Made by a program: the position numbers and the translations under genes. From contig CANFME010000004.1 in assembly GCA_947448305.1 (NCBI GenBank), positions 1 through 54,174 of the forward strand: DNA of 54,174 nucleotides, written 5' to 3'. Below the pieces are notes generated by a model. The model saw nothing but the letters and a program-made list of their open reading frames with translations. It was not told the DNA's origin and did no database searches. The DNA is from Burkholderiaceae bacterium. GTDB lineage: Bacteria; Pseudomonadota; Gammaproteobacteria; Burkholderiales; Burkholderiaceae. Below, piece by piece: positions 38,926 to 49,570 of the stretch (positions within the stretch are counted from its first letter, which is position 1; the number at the start of each line of letters is the position of its first letter).

Positions 38926-39594
38926 ATGAGTGATTTACCTAAATTAACCCCTAGGCAAGCTGAGATATTAAAGTTAGTAGAAGACTCTATTCGTGAATTT
39001 GGAGCGCCTCCAACACGCTCTGAGATTGCACAAACATTTGGCTTTGCCTCTGCGAATGCTGCAGAAGAGCATTTAAAAGCCTTGGCTAAAAAAGGTTATT
39101 TGGAACTCAGTCCTGGTACATCTAGAGGGATTCGTTTAGCAGAGCACCTCAGACAAGCTGCAAAACAATTAATCCTGCCATCTCAAGCTTTTGCTCAATT
39201 AACTTTGCCGCTAATAGGAAGAGTTGCAGCAGGTTCACCGATCTTAGCAGTTGAGCACGTCGAAAAACAGATCCCCGTTGATCCCTCTTTGTTTTCGCAA
39301 GGCGCTGACTATTTACTCAAAGTCCGGGGTATGAGTATGCGCGATGCTGGCATCCTCGATGGTGACTACTTAGCTGTAAAAAAAGCCCATGAAGCACGCA
39401 ATGGAGATATCGTTGTGGCTAGAATTGAAGATGAAGTCACTGTCAAACGTTGGCTCAAACTGAAAACCGCACAAGGTCCGCAAATTCAGTTAATTGCTGA
39501 AAATCCTGACTTTGAACCAATCATCGTCAATCCAGGCGTAGATTTTGCAATTGAAGGGCTTGCTGTTGGTTTAATTCGAACAAACGGCTTCTAA
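38926..39594 (+). CDS. lexA: LexA repressor
   Basis: [55 protein letters not shown]; cleavage site VAAGSP; catalytic GMSM and VKK. Confidence 0.97.
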   Translation: MSDLPKLTPRQAEILKLVEDSIREFGAPPTRSEIAQTFGFASANAAEEHLKALAKKGYLELSPGTSRGIRLAEHLRQAAKQLILPSQAFAQLTLPLIGRVAAGSPILAVEHVEKQIPVDPSLFSQGADYLLKVRGMSMRDAGILDGDYLAVKKAHEARNGDIVVARIEDEVTVKRWLKLKTAQGPQIQLIAENPDFEPIIVNPGVDFAIEGLAVGLIRTNGF

Positions 39595-39698
39595 AACTGA
39601 TATTTTTTACAACCGCATCATCCTTTAAGGTGTTGCTGTTGTACTCAAAATACCAACGATTTCATCCAATTTCAAAGAGTGACAACTCTTGGGATCAA

Positions 39699-39726
39699 AT
39701 TCATCCCCGCTTATTTGGGGATGAAT
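39699..39726. repeat. 10-bp perfect inverted repeat downstream of lexA
   Basis: ATTCATCCCC-gcttattt-GGGGATGAAT. Confidence 0.8.
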
Positions 39727-39978
39727 AATCGAACTTGAAAAACTTTTCATCGATTATGTATTCTTTTCATCCAGCTATGCGTTAATAGAATATAAATGTT
39801 GCTTGCTGGAGGAAAGTTTCCTTTTTAGAATTATTTATCGCCAGTTCCGTAAGTAAATTGCAAGGATGCAAGTCTTAAGAGGAAAATAGAAGATAGATAA
39901 TTTTGAAAAAGGGATTTAGAGTAATTATTCAACATCAAATTTTTTTGAAGTTATCAACATCGATGTGCGGGAGTCAAA

Positions 39979-40365
39979 ATGAAAAAACTACAATTACTTA
40001 TACTGTCCTTAGTTACGGTTTTATCAATCGGTAATGCTAGTGCATATGGTTACGGTCACGGTCACTATCATGGCGGCTGGGGTGGTGGACCACGCTTTGG
40101 TATTGGTATTAATTTAGGTCCTTATCCCTACTACGGACCAGTTTATCCAGCTTACCCCTACCCTTACTACAACCCAGTAGTTGTGCCGGTTAACCCTGCT
40201 CCAGTGATTATTCAGCAGCAAGCGCCGACCTATATTCAACCTGCTCAAGCGGCGAATAACTGGTATTTCTGCGAAAGCAAAAACACCTACTACCCTTACG
40301 TAAGAGATTGCGCTGAAGGTTGGAAAACAGTTCCATCACAACCACAAGCTCCGAACCCTAATTGA
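39979..40365 (+). CDS. Secreted Pro/Tyr/Gly-rich hypothetical protein
   Basis: Signal peptide MKKLQLLILSLVTVLSIGNASA; low-complexity YGYGHGHYHGGW / PYPYYGPVYPAYPYPYY; C-terminal WYFCESKNTYYPYVRDCAEGWKTVP. Confidence 0.85.
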   Translation: MKKLQLLILSLVTVLSIGNASAYGYGHGHYHGGWGGGPRFGIGINLGPYPYYGPVYPAYPYPYYNPVVVPVNPAPVIIQQQAPTYIQPAQAANNWYFCESKNTYYPYVRDCAEGWKTVPSQPQAPNPN

Positions 40366-40430
40366 AAATTAATCTTTTAAGCTTTAGAGTAGTAATTTGA
40401 TTGATCAATTTTTTGAAAGAATGTTTCAAG

Positions 40431-40919
40431 ATGAATAAAACAATAATTGCTTTAGCACTACTAGCTACTTTATCAGCCTGTGCGACAAAACCTCCAGGAC
40501 CTAGTGTTGCGGTAATGCCTGGCGCGGGTAAACCATTTGATGTCTTCAAATTTGAAGATTATGAATGCCGTCAATTTGCAGATTCTTCCGCATCCGATCC
40601 CAATAAATCTGCGACTAAAGATACAGCAAAAACTGCTGCGATTGGCACAGCACTTGGTGCGGTAGCAGGCGTATTAATTGGTGATAGTGGCAGATCTGCT
40701 GCTACAGGCGCAGGTATTGGTTTGATTGGTGGTGCTATAGCTGGTTCTGGAGCAGGATCAAAATCTTCAGATGATGTACAACGTCGTTACGACATCGCTT
40801 ATCAACAATGTATGTATAGCAAAGGTAATCAAATTCCTGGCTACCGCTCACAACCAAATAGCTCACCACCGGCACCAATGAATCCTCCGCCGCCACCTCC
40901 TGGCTATGCTCCACGTTAA
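40431..40919 (+). CDS. Glycine-zipper lipoprotein
   Basis: Lipobox ATLSAC; AAIGTALGAVAGVLIGDSGRSAATGAGIGLIGGAIAGSGAG glycine zipper; start at 40431 inferred. Confidence 0.87.
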   Translation: MNKTIIALALLATLSACATKPPGPSVAVMPGAGKPFDVFKFEDYECRQFADSSASDPNKSATKDTAKTAAIGTALGAVAGVLIGDSGRSAATGAGIGLIGGAIAGSGAGSKSSDDVQRRYDIAYQQCMYSKGNQIPGYRSQPNSSPPAPMNPPPPPPGYAPR

Positions 40920-40944
40920 AAATTAAATTAAAACCTACCAAGCT

Positions 40945-40982
40945 AAATCCACAAGGCTTAAACCTTGTGGATTTTATTTTTT
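40945..40982 (+). terminator. Rho-independent terminator
   Basis: AAATCCACAAGG-cttaaa-CCTTGTGGATTT then TTATTTTTT; 12-bp perfect stem. Confidence 0.92.
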
Positions 40983-41121
40983 AAGCGTTTTGCTTCATCG
41001 TTTTACCTACCGACTTAAAACATCAAACCCTCTCTCCTTTGATAAAAGAGGGGGAGGAAAATAAGAAGTCACGATTAAACAAGCAAACTCTGCCAAAATA
41101 ACCTACAATTGGGCACTAATT

Positions 41122-43605
41122 ATGGGCGATCCTAAACTACCTTTCTCAATACCGTCTGCACCATCCTTGAATTCTTACCCTAAATACTGGGCAGAGTGTT
41201 ACGGTCGTGCTCCTTTCTTTCCGATGAGTCGTAAAGAAATGGATGATCTCGGCTGGGATAGTTGTGACATCATCATCGTTACAGGTGATGCGTATGTAGA
41301 TCACCCTAGTTTCGGTATGGCTATTATTGGCCGATTACTCGAATCACAAGGATTTAGAGTCGGTATTATTTCTCAACCCGCTTGGCAGTCCGCTGACCCG
41401 TTTAAGATTTTAGGTGAGCCTAACCTCTATTTTGGCGTCACTGCGGGCAATATGGATTCAATGATCAATGGCTATACGGCCGATCATAAGATTCGCAGAG
41501 ATGATGCCTATACCGCCGGTGGCGAAGGTGGCAAACGCCCGGATCGTTGCTCTCTTGTGTATGCTCAGCGCTGCCAAGAAGCCTACCCTGGTGTCCCCAT
41601 CATAATGGGCGGAATTGAAGCCTCACTGCGCAGGATTGCGCACTATGATTATTGGCAAGATAAAGTTCGTCGCTCCATCTTAGTGGATGCCAAAGCTGAC
41701 ATTTTGTTATACGGTAATGCTGAGCGTGCCTTAGTTGAGATTAGCCATCGCCTAGCTAATGGTGAAGCGATTGGTGATATTACAGACGTTCGCGGTACAG
41801 CTTTTATTCGTAGAAGCTCGGCCAAAGGTTATTTAGAAATTGATTCTACCGAAGTGGATGAGCCTGGTAAGATTGATCCACCCATTAATCCGTACTTAAT
41901 GCCGGATGAACAGGCAGCAGCGCAAGGTGAGACTTGCGCCAAGGAAGATGCTAATCTTGCCAGTAATTTGAACGCAGAAGCCCCGGCTCCCGCAATGACG
42001 AAGCCCGTTTTTACGCCGGTACAGATTTCCTTATCACCTAAACAACGATTAACCAGAGATACCACTGTGATTCGCCTGCCTAGTTATGAGGCGGTTAAAA
42101 GAGATCCGGTTCTCTACGCACATGCAAGTCGTATTTTGCATTTGGAAACCAATCCAGGTAATGCTCGCGCACTCGTGCAACAGCATGGTGATGGTGCTTC
42201 TCAACGTGACGTTTGGTTAAACCCGCCGCCGATTCCGCTCACCACGGAAGAAATGGACTTTGTTTTTGACCAACCCTATGCCCGTGCACCCCATCCAAGT
42301 TATGGCGATGCCAAAATCCCAGCATGGGAAATGATTCGTTTTTCAGTCAACATCATGCGTGGCTGTTTTGGTGGTTGTACTTTCTGTTCGATTACAGAAC
42401 ATGAAGGCCGTATTATTCAGAACCGCTCGTCCGATTCGATTATTCGTGAGATTGAAGATATTCGGGATAAAGTCCCTGGTTTTACTGGTGTCATTTCTGA
42501 CTTAGGTGGACCGACGGCGAACATGTACCGGATTGCTTGTAAGTCAAAAGAAATCGAGGCACATTGCCGTAAACCTTCTTGCGTTTACCCTGATGTCTGC
42601 CCTAATTTAAATACCGACCATACACCACTGATTCAGCTTTACCGTCGTGCCCGCACCCTCAAAGGTGTGAAGAAGATCTTAATCAGTTCTGGCTTAAGAT
42701 ACGACCTCGCTGTTAAAGCACCAGCCTATATTAAAGAACTCGTAACGCACCACGTTGGTGGTTATCTCAAGATTGCTCCGGAGCACACCGAAGGTGGCCC
42801 ACTATCGAAAATGATGAAACCAGGTATTGGTAGTTATGATCGTTTTAAAGAGTTATTTGATAAGTACTCTAAAGAAGCCGGTAAAGAACAGTACCTCATC
42901 CCCTACTTTATTGCTGCCCATCCAGGTACGAGTGATGAAGATATGATGCATCTCGCGATGTGGCTCAAGAAAAATGGTTTTAGAGCCGATCAAGTACAAA
43001 CCTTTTATCCATCACCGATGGCAACCGCTACGGCGATGTATCACACCAGTAAAAACCCTTTGCGTAAAGTCACCAAAGACAGTGAAGTGGTTGATATCGT
43101 ACGCGGTGAAAAACGTCGTCGCCTGCACAAAGCTTTCTTACGCTATCACGATGCCAATAATTGGCCCTTACTTCGCGATGCTTTGAAAAAAATGGGTCGT
43201 GCTGATTTAATTGGTAATGGTAAACATCATTTAATTCCGAACTATCAACCGCAAACTGATGGTAGTTATCAAAGTGCCCGCCGCAAAAACTCCTCTACTG
43301 CTAGTACTGTCAGTAATGTGAGTTCAGCAGCTAATCCGCGTTCGCCGGCCAGAGTAACGACAAAACTCGTGAACAACCCACGTGACTTTACTTTGCCTGA
43401 AAATAATATTAGCTCCAAACCATCAAGGCCTGGGGTAAAAAGTCAGGGACGTCCTAGTTTAGCAAGTAAAACAGGCACTCCAGCAAGGTCTACCTCAGCA
43501 AGAACCACTGTCGGGAGGACAAACTCTCCTGTCAGAGGTCAAATTTTGACGCAGCATACCGGCTTGCCACCAAGATCGACTAGACCAAGTAAAAAAATCA
43601 AATAA
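41122..43605 (+). CDS. YgiQ family radical SAM protein
   Basis: [58 protein letters not shown] CxxxCxxC. Confidence 0.95.
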   Translation: MGDPKLPFSIPSAPSLNSYPKYWAECYGRAPFFPMSRKEMDDLGWDSCDIIIVTGDAYVDHPSFGMAIIGRLLESQGFRVGIISQPAWQSADPFKILGEPNLYFGVTAGNMDSMINGYTADHKIRRDDAYTAGGEGGKRPDRCSLVYAQRCQEAYPGVPIIMGGIEASLRRIAHYDYWQDKVRRSILVDAKADILLYGNAERALVEISHRLANGEAIGDITDVRGTAFIRRSSAKGYLEIDSTEVDEPGKIDPPINPYLMPDEQAAAQGETCAKEDANLASNLNAEAPAPAMTKPVFTPVQISLSPKQRLTRDTTVIRLPSYEAVKRDPVLYAHASRILHLETNPGNARALVQQHGDGASQRDVWLNPPPIPLTTEEMDFVFDQPYARAPHPSYGDAKIPAWEMIRFSVNIMRGCFGGCTFCSITEHEGRIIQNRSSDSIIREIEDIRDKVPGFTGVISDLGGPTANMYRIACKSKEIEAHCRKPSCVYPDVCPNLNTDHTPLIQLYRRARTLKGVKKILISSGLRYDLAVKAPAYIKELVTHHVGGYLKIAPEHTEGGPLSKMMKPGIGSYDRFKELFDKYSKEAGKEQYLIPYFIAAHPGTSDEDMMHLAMWLKKNGFRADQVQTFYPSPMATATAMYHTSKNPLRKVTKDSEVVDIVRGEKRRRLHKAFLRYHDANNWPLLRDALKKMGRADLIGNGKHHLIPNYQPQTDGSYQSARRKNSSTASTVSNVSSAANPRSPARVTTKLVNNPRDFTLPENNISSKPSRPGVKSQGRPSLASKTGTPARSTSARTTVGRTNSPVRGQILTQHTGLPPRSTRPSKKIK

Positions 43606-43626
43606 ACAAAGAATTGAAGGTTCTAA

Positions 43627-44184
43627 ATGTCTGAAGCTATTTCTACGCCCTCTTCCGGTGAAGCCATGGACGAACTTTTACAAGCCTACTATCTGCAGTA
43701 CCCTGCAGAAAAAGTGGTCTTAGAACCTTTATGCGAATTTATTAGAACAGCGACTGACCCTTTTGTTCGGAGTAACTTACCCGGTCACATCACCGGTAGT
43801 GGCTTTGTCATTCAAGGTGAAAAAATGTTGCTCATTCATCATCGATACATTAAAGAGTGGTTCCAACCTGGCGGTCATGTTGACCCTGGAGAAAACCCAC
43901 TGCAAACTGCCCTTCGTGAAATTGAAGAAGAAACGGGATGGCATACAACTGCTAGACCAACAAACTTCAATCCGCTAGTACCGATTGATATTGATGCGCA
44001 TTTAATCCCGGCAAATCCTATCAAAAATGAACCAGAACATTGGCATATTGATTTTGCCTATTTATTAGATCCTGTTGAACTGCGCGCTGCGTCGGATTTA
44101 GAACAAAACAAATGGTTTGCGATGAATGATCTCACTGCCACAAGGCTGGCACGGGTCATCCAAAAATATCGGGCAATCAAGTAA
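43627..44184 (+). CDS. NUDIX hydrolase
   Basis: Nudix box GGHVDPGENPLQTALREIEEETG. Confidence 0.93.
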   Translation: MSEAISTPSSGEAMDELLQAYYLQYPAEKVVLEPLCEFIRTATDPFVRSNLPGHITGSGFVIQGEKMLLIHHRYIKEWFQPGGHVDPGENPLQTALREIEEETGWHTTARPTNFNPLVPIDIDAHLIPANPIKNEPEHWHIDFAYLLDPVELRAASDLEQNKWFAMNDLTATRLARVIQKYRAIK

Positions 44185-45001
44185 TTGTTGTAAAAGTATT
44201 AATACTTTCGTCTTTTAACTGGACGCCTGATAATTGCTTCTCAAAAGCATTGCATACAAGGTAATACAACTTGAGCGCTGCCTGCTCATCTGGCAAGCCC
44301 TCGGGTCTGATGTTCGAAATACAATTTCTGCCAGAGTCTAAGCTTCCCACTTTGGGTTCATAAGTCATATAGATGCCCAAACTATCCGGTGAACTTAATC
44401 CAGGTCTTTCGCCTATCAATATCATCACCATCTTCGCTTTTAAGATACTCGCAATTTCATCACCCAAAGCAACCCTAGCTTGCTCTGCAATGACGATTGG
44501 AGCTATTTTGAAACCTTTGGATTCAACTAAAGGTAAAAAGGCCTTTAAAAAAGCTTGCGTTCTTTTTTCAATCGCTAAGGGAGATAGGCCGTCTCCGACC
44601 ACAATCAATAAATCAAAAGTTTGCTTATTGTTGGCTATGAATGACTCCAACTCCAACTTGGATTGCTCACTGAGTTTTCTCCCCAAGTCTGGTCTTTGCA
44701 GATATGTCACACGGTTTTTCGCAGCGCTTTTCACAGAAACGAGATCGTAATTCAACGCGCTTAATTCTTGTGTAAATTGGGCAAAGTTCATTTGATAATG
44801 CACGGCGTCTCTAGCCAAAGCATGATCCAACTGGAAGGCTAATTGAGCATTCGTTGGCATACTCGTTCCCACTCGACCGAGTGCAATTCGAGCATTGGTA
44901 AACTGCTTCAGATCCTGCCAATCATCTTGATGTACTAGGGCACGAGGATCATCTATCGCTTGAATAGCGTTAGGCTGTTTAGAAAGATTAAATGTACTCA
45001 T
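44177..45001 (-). CDS. eutC: Ethanolamine ammonia-lyase small subunit
   Basis: ARIALGRVGTSMPTNAQLAFQLDHALARDAVH...NCISNIRPEGLPDEQAALKLYYLV; follows eutB. Confidence 0.93.
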   Translation of the reverse strand: MSTFNLSKQPNAIQAIDDPRALVHQDDWQDLKQFTNARIALGRVGTSMPTNAQLAFQLDHALARDAVHYQMNFAQFTQELSALNYDLVSVKSAAKNRVTYLQRPDLGRKLSEQSKLELESFIANNKQTFDLLIVVGDGLSPLAIEKRTQAFLKAFLPLVESKGFKIAPIVIAEQARVALGDEIASILKAKMVMILIGERPGLSSPDSLGIYMTYEPKVGSLDSGRNCISNIRPEGLPDEQAALKLYYLVCNAFEKQLSGVQLKDESINTFTTIT

Positions 45002-45010
45002 CGCTTCCGA

Positions 45011-46399
45011 TTATTTCCCATTTAATTTCAAGATTTCTCTCAAACCAGAGGTGATCTGACTATTCAATCGACTTGAATTATTTGGATCAACAATACCCAT
45101 TTTTTCTAACCAAGTTTCAAACTCTGGTGCAGGTTTTAAACCTAAAACTTTTCGTGCATATAAGGCGTCATGAAACGAAGTGGTCTGATAATTCAGCATA
45201 ATGTCATCCGAGCCTGCCACACCCATAATGTAATTCACACCGGCTACTGACAATAAAGTCAGAAGTGTATCCACATCATTTTGATCCGCCTCGGTATGAT
45301 TGGTGTAACAAATATCGCAGCCCATCGGCAAGCCTAATAATTTTCCACAAAAATGATCTTCCAACCCTGCTCGAATAATCTGTTTACCATCATACAAATA
45401 TTCAGGGCCAATGAATCCTACGACGGTATTGACGAGTAAGGGATCAAAAGCTCTAGCTACTGCATAGGCTCTTACCTCACAAGTTTGTTGATCAACCGAT
45501 GCATGAGAGTTAGACGATAAAGCACTTCCCTGCCCCGTTTCGAAGTACATCACATTTTGTCCAACTGTTCCTCTTTTTAAAGAGAGCGCAGCTTCCTGTC
45601 CTTCTTTGAGTAAAGCGAGATTAATGCCAAAGCCTTGATTTGCAGCTTGCGTCCCGGCAATCGATTGAAACACTAAGTCAACCGGTGCTCCTTGATTAAT
45701 TGCGGCAATCGTACTCGTGATGTGAGTAAGAACACAGGATTGTGTGGGGATTTCAAACTTACTAATCACACCATCTAATAAATGATTGAGCATGGCAATC
45801 GTGGCCGTATTATCAGTCGCTGGATTGATACCAATCACCGCATCACCACTGGCATACATCAAACCATCGATAATGGCAGCAGAAATACCAACTGGATCAT
45901 CGGTCGAATGGTTAGGTTGTAACCGAGTTGATAATCGACCTTGCAGACCGATCGTATTTCTAAACTTTGAAATAATTTGACATTTTTTTGCAACCAAAAT
46001 CAAATCTTGATTGCGCATAATTTTCGAAACCGCAGAAACCATTTCTGGAGTGAGTCCTTTTGAAACACTAGCGATGAGTGCTCCATCCGTTTCATCTGCT
46101 AATAGCCAATTTCTAAAATCTCCCACGGTTAAATGACTAATCAATCGAAAGGCACTTTGATCATGACTATCCATAATGAGGCGCGTCACCTCATCGTCTT
46201 CATAAGGAATTACAGCCTCATTTAAGAAATGTTTAAGTGGTAAATCTGCTAAAGCGATTTGTGCAGCGACTCTTTCCGTATCTCCAATAGCTGCGATGCC
46301 GGCTAGACAATCACCTGAGCGCAAGGGAGTTGCTTTAGCAAGCAACACTTTAAGACTATCAAATTGGAATGTCTGAAATCCTACAGAACTGGTGAACAA
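45011..46399 (-). CDS. eutB: Ethanolamine ammonia-lyase large subunit
   Basis: KATPLRSGDCLAGIAA...GDAVIGINPATDNTATIAMLNHLLDGV...MYFETGQGSALSSNSH. Confidence 0.95.
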   Translation of the reverse strand: MFTSSVGFQTFQFDSLKVLLAKATPLRSGDCLAGIAAIGDTERVAAQIALADLPLKHFLNEAVIPYEDDEVTRLIMDSHDQSAFRLISHLTVGDFRNWLLADETDGALIASVSKGLTPEMVSAVSKIMRNQDLILVAKKCQIISKFRNTIGLQGRLSTRLQPNHSTDDPVGISAAIIDGLMYASGDAVIGINPATDNTATIAMLNHLLDGVISKFEIPTQSCVLTHITSTIAAINQGAPVDLVFQSIAGTQAANQGFGINLALLKEGQEAALSLKRGTVGQNVMYFETGQGSALSSNSHASVDQQTCEVRAYAVARAFDPLLVNTVVGFIGPEYLYDGKQIIRAGLEDHFCGKLLGLPMGCDICYTNHTEADQNDVDTLLTLLSVAGVNYIMGVAGSDDIMLNYQTTSFHDALYARKVLGLKPAPEFETWLEKMGIVDPNNSSRLNSQITSGLREILKLNGK

Positions 46400-46702
46400 G
46401 TGCTTCGCTTCCTAGAAATGAATGATCGAATAATATTTTTATAATCGAATCCATCTTACCTTAAATAAGTTCTTCTAAGAGAGTACTAGTTATTTTGATA
46501 ATGTATCCTTTAAACCAAATTATCAAAAAGAAGTAGTCTTACTCGCGAACAGACCCATAATGTATTCACATTTTTGAGTTTGTTTACTGCATACAAGTTT
46601 GTCCAAACTTAAGAAAATGTATGCCTATACTTGATGTATTGATGTAATTTACAAGAAGTGAAAAATTACACCAATGAAAATCAAGAAAACCCCTCTGATA
46701 TT

Positions 46703-49570
46703 TTAGAAATTAAATACTTGTTCATTCGTGTCATACCCAGGCTTTTTAAATACTTGGCCACCGGCAATTACTCGAACAGCACAATATTTAAATTCTGGAA
46801 TTTTCCCAAATGGATCCAGGGCTGCATTGGTCATTAAATTGGCGGCAGCTTCATAGTAAGCAAATGGTATAAAGATGGAGCCTGTAGGTGTGCCATCATC
46901 TCGGCGCACATGAATCACCACCTCACCACGTCTTGACTGAACCGTGACAACATCACCCGGTTGTACACCCAATTTCGCAATATCCTCGCCATTCATTGAG
47001 ACGGTTGCGATCGGTTCAATCGCATCTAGCACCGTTGCGCGACGCGTCATACTACCCGTGTGCCAATGCTCTAATTGCCGACCAGTGATCAACACAAAAG
47101 GGAACTCCTGATCAGGTCTCTCATTGGCTGGAATAATATCGGCTGGCACTAGATTTACACGTCCATCTTTCGTAGCAAATTCATCCAAAAATACCGTTGG
47201 TTGACCAGGGTCATCCTCGGTTAAACAAGGATATGTGACGCTCGACTCTTTTTCTAATCGTTCCCAAGAAATTCCGCTAATTACCGCATGCATGGCTTGG
47301 CGCATTTCTTCATAAACCTCTGCAACGCCACTCTCTTCCCCTGCATAATGCCAATCAAGCCCCATACGTTTTGCAATTTCCTGAATAATCCATAAGTCAG
47401 GCTTAGCATCACCAGGGGGGTTCAGAGCACGACGTCCCATTTGTACCATACGGTCAGTATTAGAAGCAGTCCCTGTTTTTTCAGGCCAAGCACTCGCAGG
47501 TAAAACCACATCAGCAAGCCATGCGGTCTCAGTCATGAAAATATCTTGTACTACTAAATGTTCTAGAGAGGCCAGTGCGTGACGCGCGTGATTTAAATCA
47601 GGATCACTCATCGCCGGGTTTTCACCCATAATATACATACCCCGAATTTTGTGCGGATCACTATCATCTGACAAAATTTTATGCATGATTTCTACGACGG
47701 TATAACCAGGATTTTTGTCCAGAGGTGTCGCCCAGAAATTTTCAAACCACTCACGGGCATAATCGTCTGTCACCCTTTGATAATTGGGGAACATCATCGG
47801 GATTAAACCCGCGTCACTGGCACCTTGTACATTGTTCTGACCACGCAGTGGATGAAGACCAGAACCTGGTTTTCCGACTTGTCCTGTAATACTGGCAAGA
47901 GCAATCAAACAGCGGGCGTTATCAGTTCCATGCACGTGTTGACTCACACCCATACCCCACAAAATCATTGAGGCTTTAGAGGTGGCATATTCACGAGCAA
48001 CTTCACGAATGACCGAAGCAGACACACCGCAAATCAGCTCCATTTTCTCGGGGGAATAATTTTTAACATTCTCTTTGAGTGCTTCAAAGTTACTCGCTCG
48101 TTTCTCAACGAATTCTTGATCGACTAGGCCCTCTTCCACAATGGTAAAGAGCATAGCATTTAGGAGTGCCACATCAGTATCGGGTTTGAACTGCATGGTA
48201 CGCCAAGCATGTTTACCAATATCGGTAATCCGCGGATCCATCAAAACAATCTTCGTACCGTTTTTAGCCGCATTTTTCATCCAAGTCGCAGCAACAGGAT
48301 GGTTCGCAGTAGGATTAGACCCAATCACAATGATGAGTCCAGAGTGTTCCACATCATTCACTTGGTTACTCACTGCCCCCGACCCAACTCCTTCCAGTAA
48401 AGCAGCTACGCTGGAAGCGTGGCACAAGCGTGTACAGTGGTCAACGTTATTGCTACCAAAGCCAACTCGCACTAATTTTTGAAATAAATAAGCCTCTTCA
48501 TTACTACCTTTAGCAGAACCAAAACCTGCGAGTACCTTATTACCATATTGCTGCTTTAGTGAACTTAACTTACCACTTGCCAGTGCCAGTGCTTCTTCCC
48601 AACTAGCTTCACGAAACACCTCACTCCAATGACCAGGTCTGGAAACTTCATGACTATCTTTTGCAACACCCACTTTACGGATTAAAGGTTTGGTCAAACG
48701 CTGCGCATGATCAACATAGTCAAAACCAAATCGACCTTTGACACATAAGCGGTTGTGGTTGGCAGGACCATCACGCCCCGTTACACTGACAATTTTTTCG
48801 TCTTTGACTTGATAAGTCAGCAAACAACCTACGCCACAGAACGGGCAGACTGAGTCAACTTGACGGTCTACTATTTGATTACCAACGTGGGTTTTTGGCA
48901 TTAAGGCGCCGGTTGGACAGGCTTGGACACACTCACCACAAGCCACGCAGGTACTATCCCCCATTGATACATTTAAATCAAACACAATTTCACTATGCGC
49001 TCCGCGCATTGCGTAACCAATCACATCATTCACTTGCTCTTCACGGCAAGCGCGTACACAACGATTACACTGAATACAGGCATCCAAATTGACGAGCATC
49101 GCGGGATGACTTGCGTCAGATTGGACGCTAGGACGTTTAAGGGTTTCGAGCTCAGGTCGAACACGAACATCGAGACGATTGGCCCAGTCAGAAAGTTCTC
49201 CGTGTGGTGAATCCTCTTTTCCATCAATCCATTTAAAACCATCTTTTGGCATATCAGATAGCAACAACTCCAATACCATTTTTTGACTTTTAGTCGCCCG
49301 CTCATTATCCGTCGACACCACCATATTAGTGCTGACATTACGGCAACAACTCGGCGCTAGGGTTCTCTCACCTTTAATTTCCACCACACACGCACGGCAA
49401 TTGCCATCGGGGCGATAACCTTCTTTAAAACAAAGATGAGGAATATCTACACCACTGCGTTTAGCGGCTTGCAAAATCGTTTCACCACTTAAGCCTTTGA
49501 CTACTTTTCCGTTTAATTCAAATTCAACTTCTTCAACAATTAAATTCATCGGATTACTGGGCGCATTCAT
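46703..49570 (-). CDS. fdhA: NAD-dependent formate dehydrogenase alpha subunit (Mo/W-bisMGD)
   Basis: N-terminal 2Fe-2S CFKEGYRPDGNCRAC, 4Fe-4S clusters CIQCNRCVRAC / CVACGECVQACPTGAL, VCPFCGVGCLL, DHCTRLCHASSVAAL; start refined to 49570 (MNAPSNPMN), ATGA overlap with upstream gene. Confidence 0.92.
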   Translation of the reverse strand: MNAPSNPMNLIVEEVEFELNGKVVKGLSGETILQAAKRSGVDIPHLCFKEGYRPDGNCRACVVEIKGERTLAPSCCRNVSTNMVVSTDNERATKSQKMVLELLLSDMPKDGFKWIDGKEDSPHGELSDWANRLDVRVRPELETLKRPSVQSDASHPAMLVNLDACIQCNRCVRACREEQVNDVIGYAMRGAHSEIVFDLNVSMGDSTCVACGECVQACPTGALMPKTHVGNQIVDRQVDSVCPFCGVGCLLTYQVKDEKIVSVTGRDGPANHNRLCVKGRFGFDYVDHAQRLTKPLIRKVGVAKDSHEVSRPGHWSEVFREASWEEALALASGKLSSLKQQYGNKVLAGFGSAKGSNEEAYLFQKLVRVGFGSNNVDHCTRLCHASSVAALLEGVGSGAVSNQVNDVEHSGLIIVIGSNPTANHPVAATWMKNAAKNGTKIVLMDPRITDIGKHAWRTMQFKPDTDVALLNAMLFTIVEEGLVDQEFVEKRASNFEALKENVKNYSPEKMELICGVSASVIREVAREYATSKASMILWGMGVSQHVHGTDNARCLIALASITGQVGKPGSGLHPLRGQNNVQGASDAGLIPMMFPNYQRVTDDYAREWFENFWATPLDKNPGYTVVEIMHKILSDDSDPHKIRGMYIMGENPAMSDPDLNHARHALASLEHLVVQDIFMTETAWLADVVLPASAWPEKTGTASNTDRMVQMGRRALNPPGDAKPDLWIIQEIAKRMGLDWHYAGEESGVAEVYEEMRQAMHAVISGISWERLEKESSVTYPCLTEDDPGQPTVFLDEFATKDGRVNLVPADIIPANERPDQEFPFVLITGRQLEHWHTGSMTRRATVLDAIEPIATVSMNGEDIAKLGVQPGDVVTVQSRRGEVVIHVRRDDGTPTGSIFIPFAYYEAAANLMTNAALDPFGKIPEFKYCAVRVIAGGQVFKKPGYDTNEQVFNF

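Noticed and set aside
44373-44750. 125-aa plus-strand ORF
   Set aside because: Antisense to eutC.
46400-46702. Possible cobalamin riboswitch upstream of eutB or a missing fdsD gene
   Set aside because: No B12-box-like sequence and no ORF of suitable size seen on either strand by eye.
48141-48482. 113-aa plus-strand ORF
   Set aside because: Antisense to fdhA.
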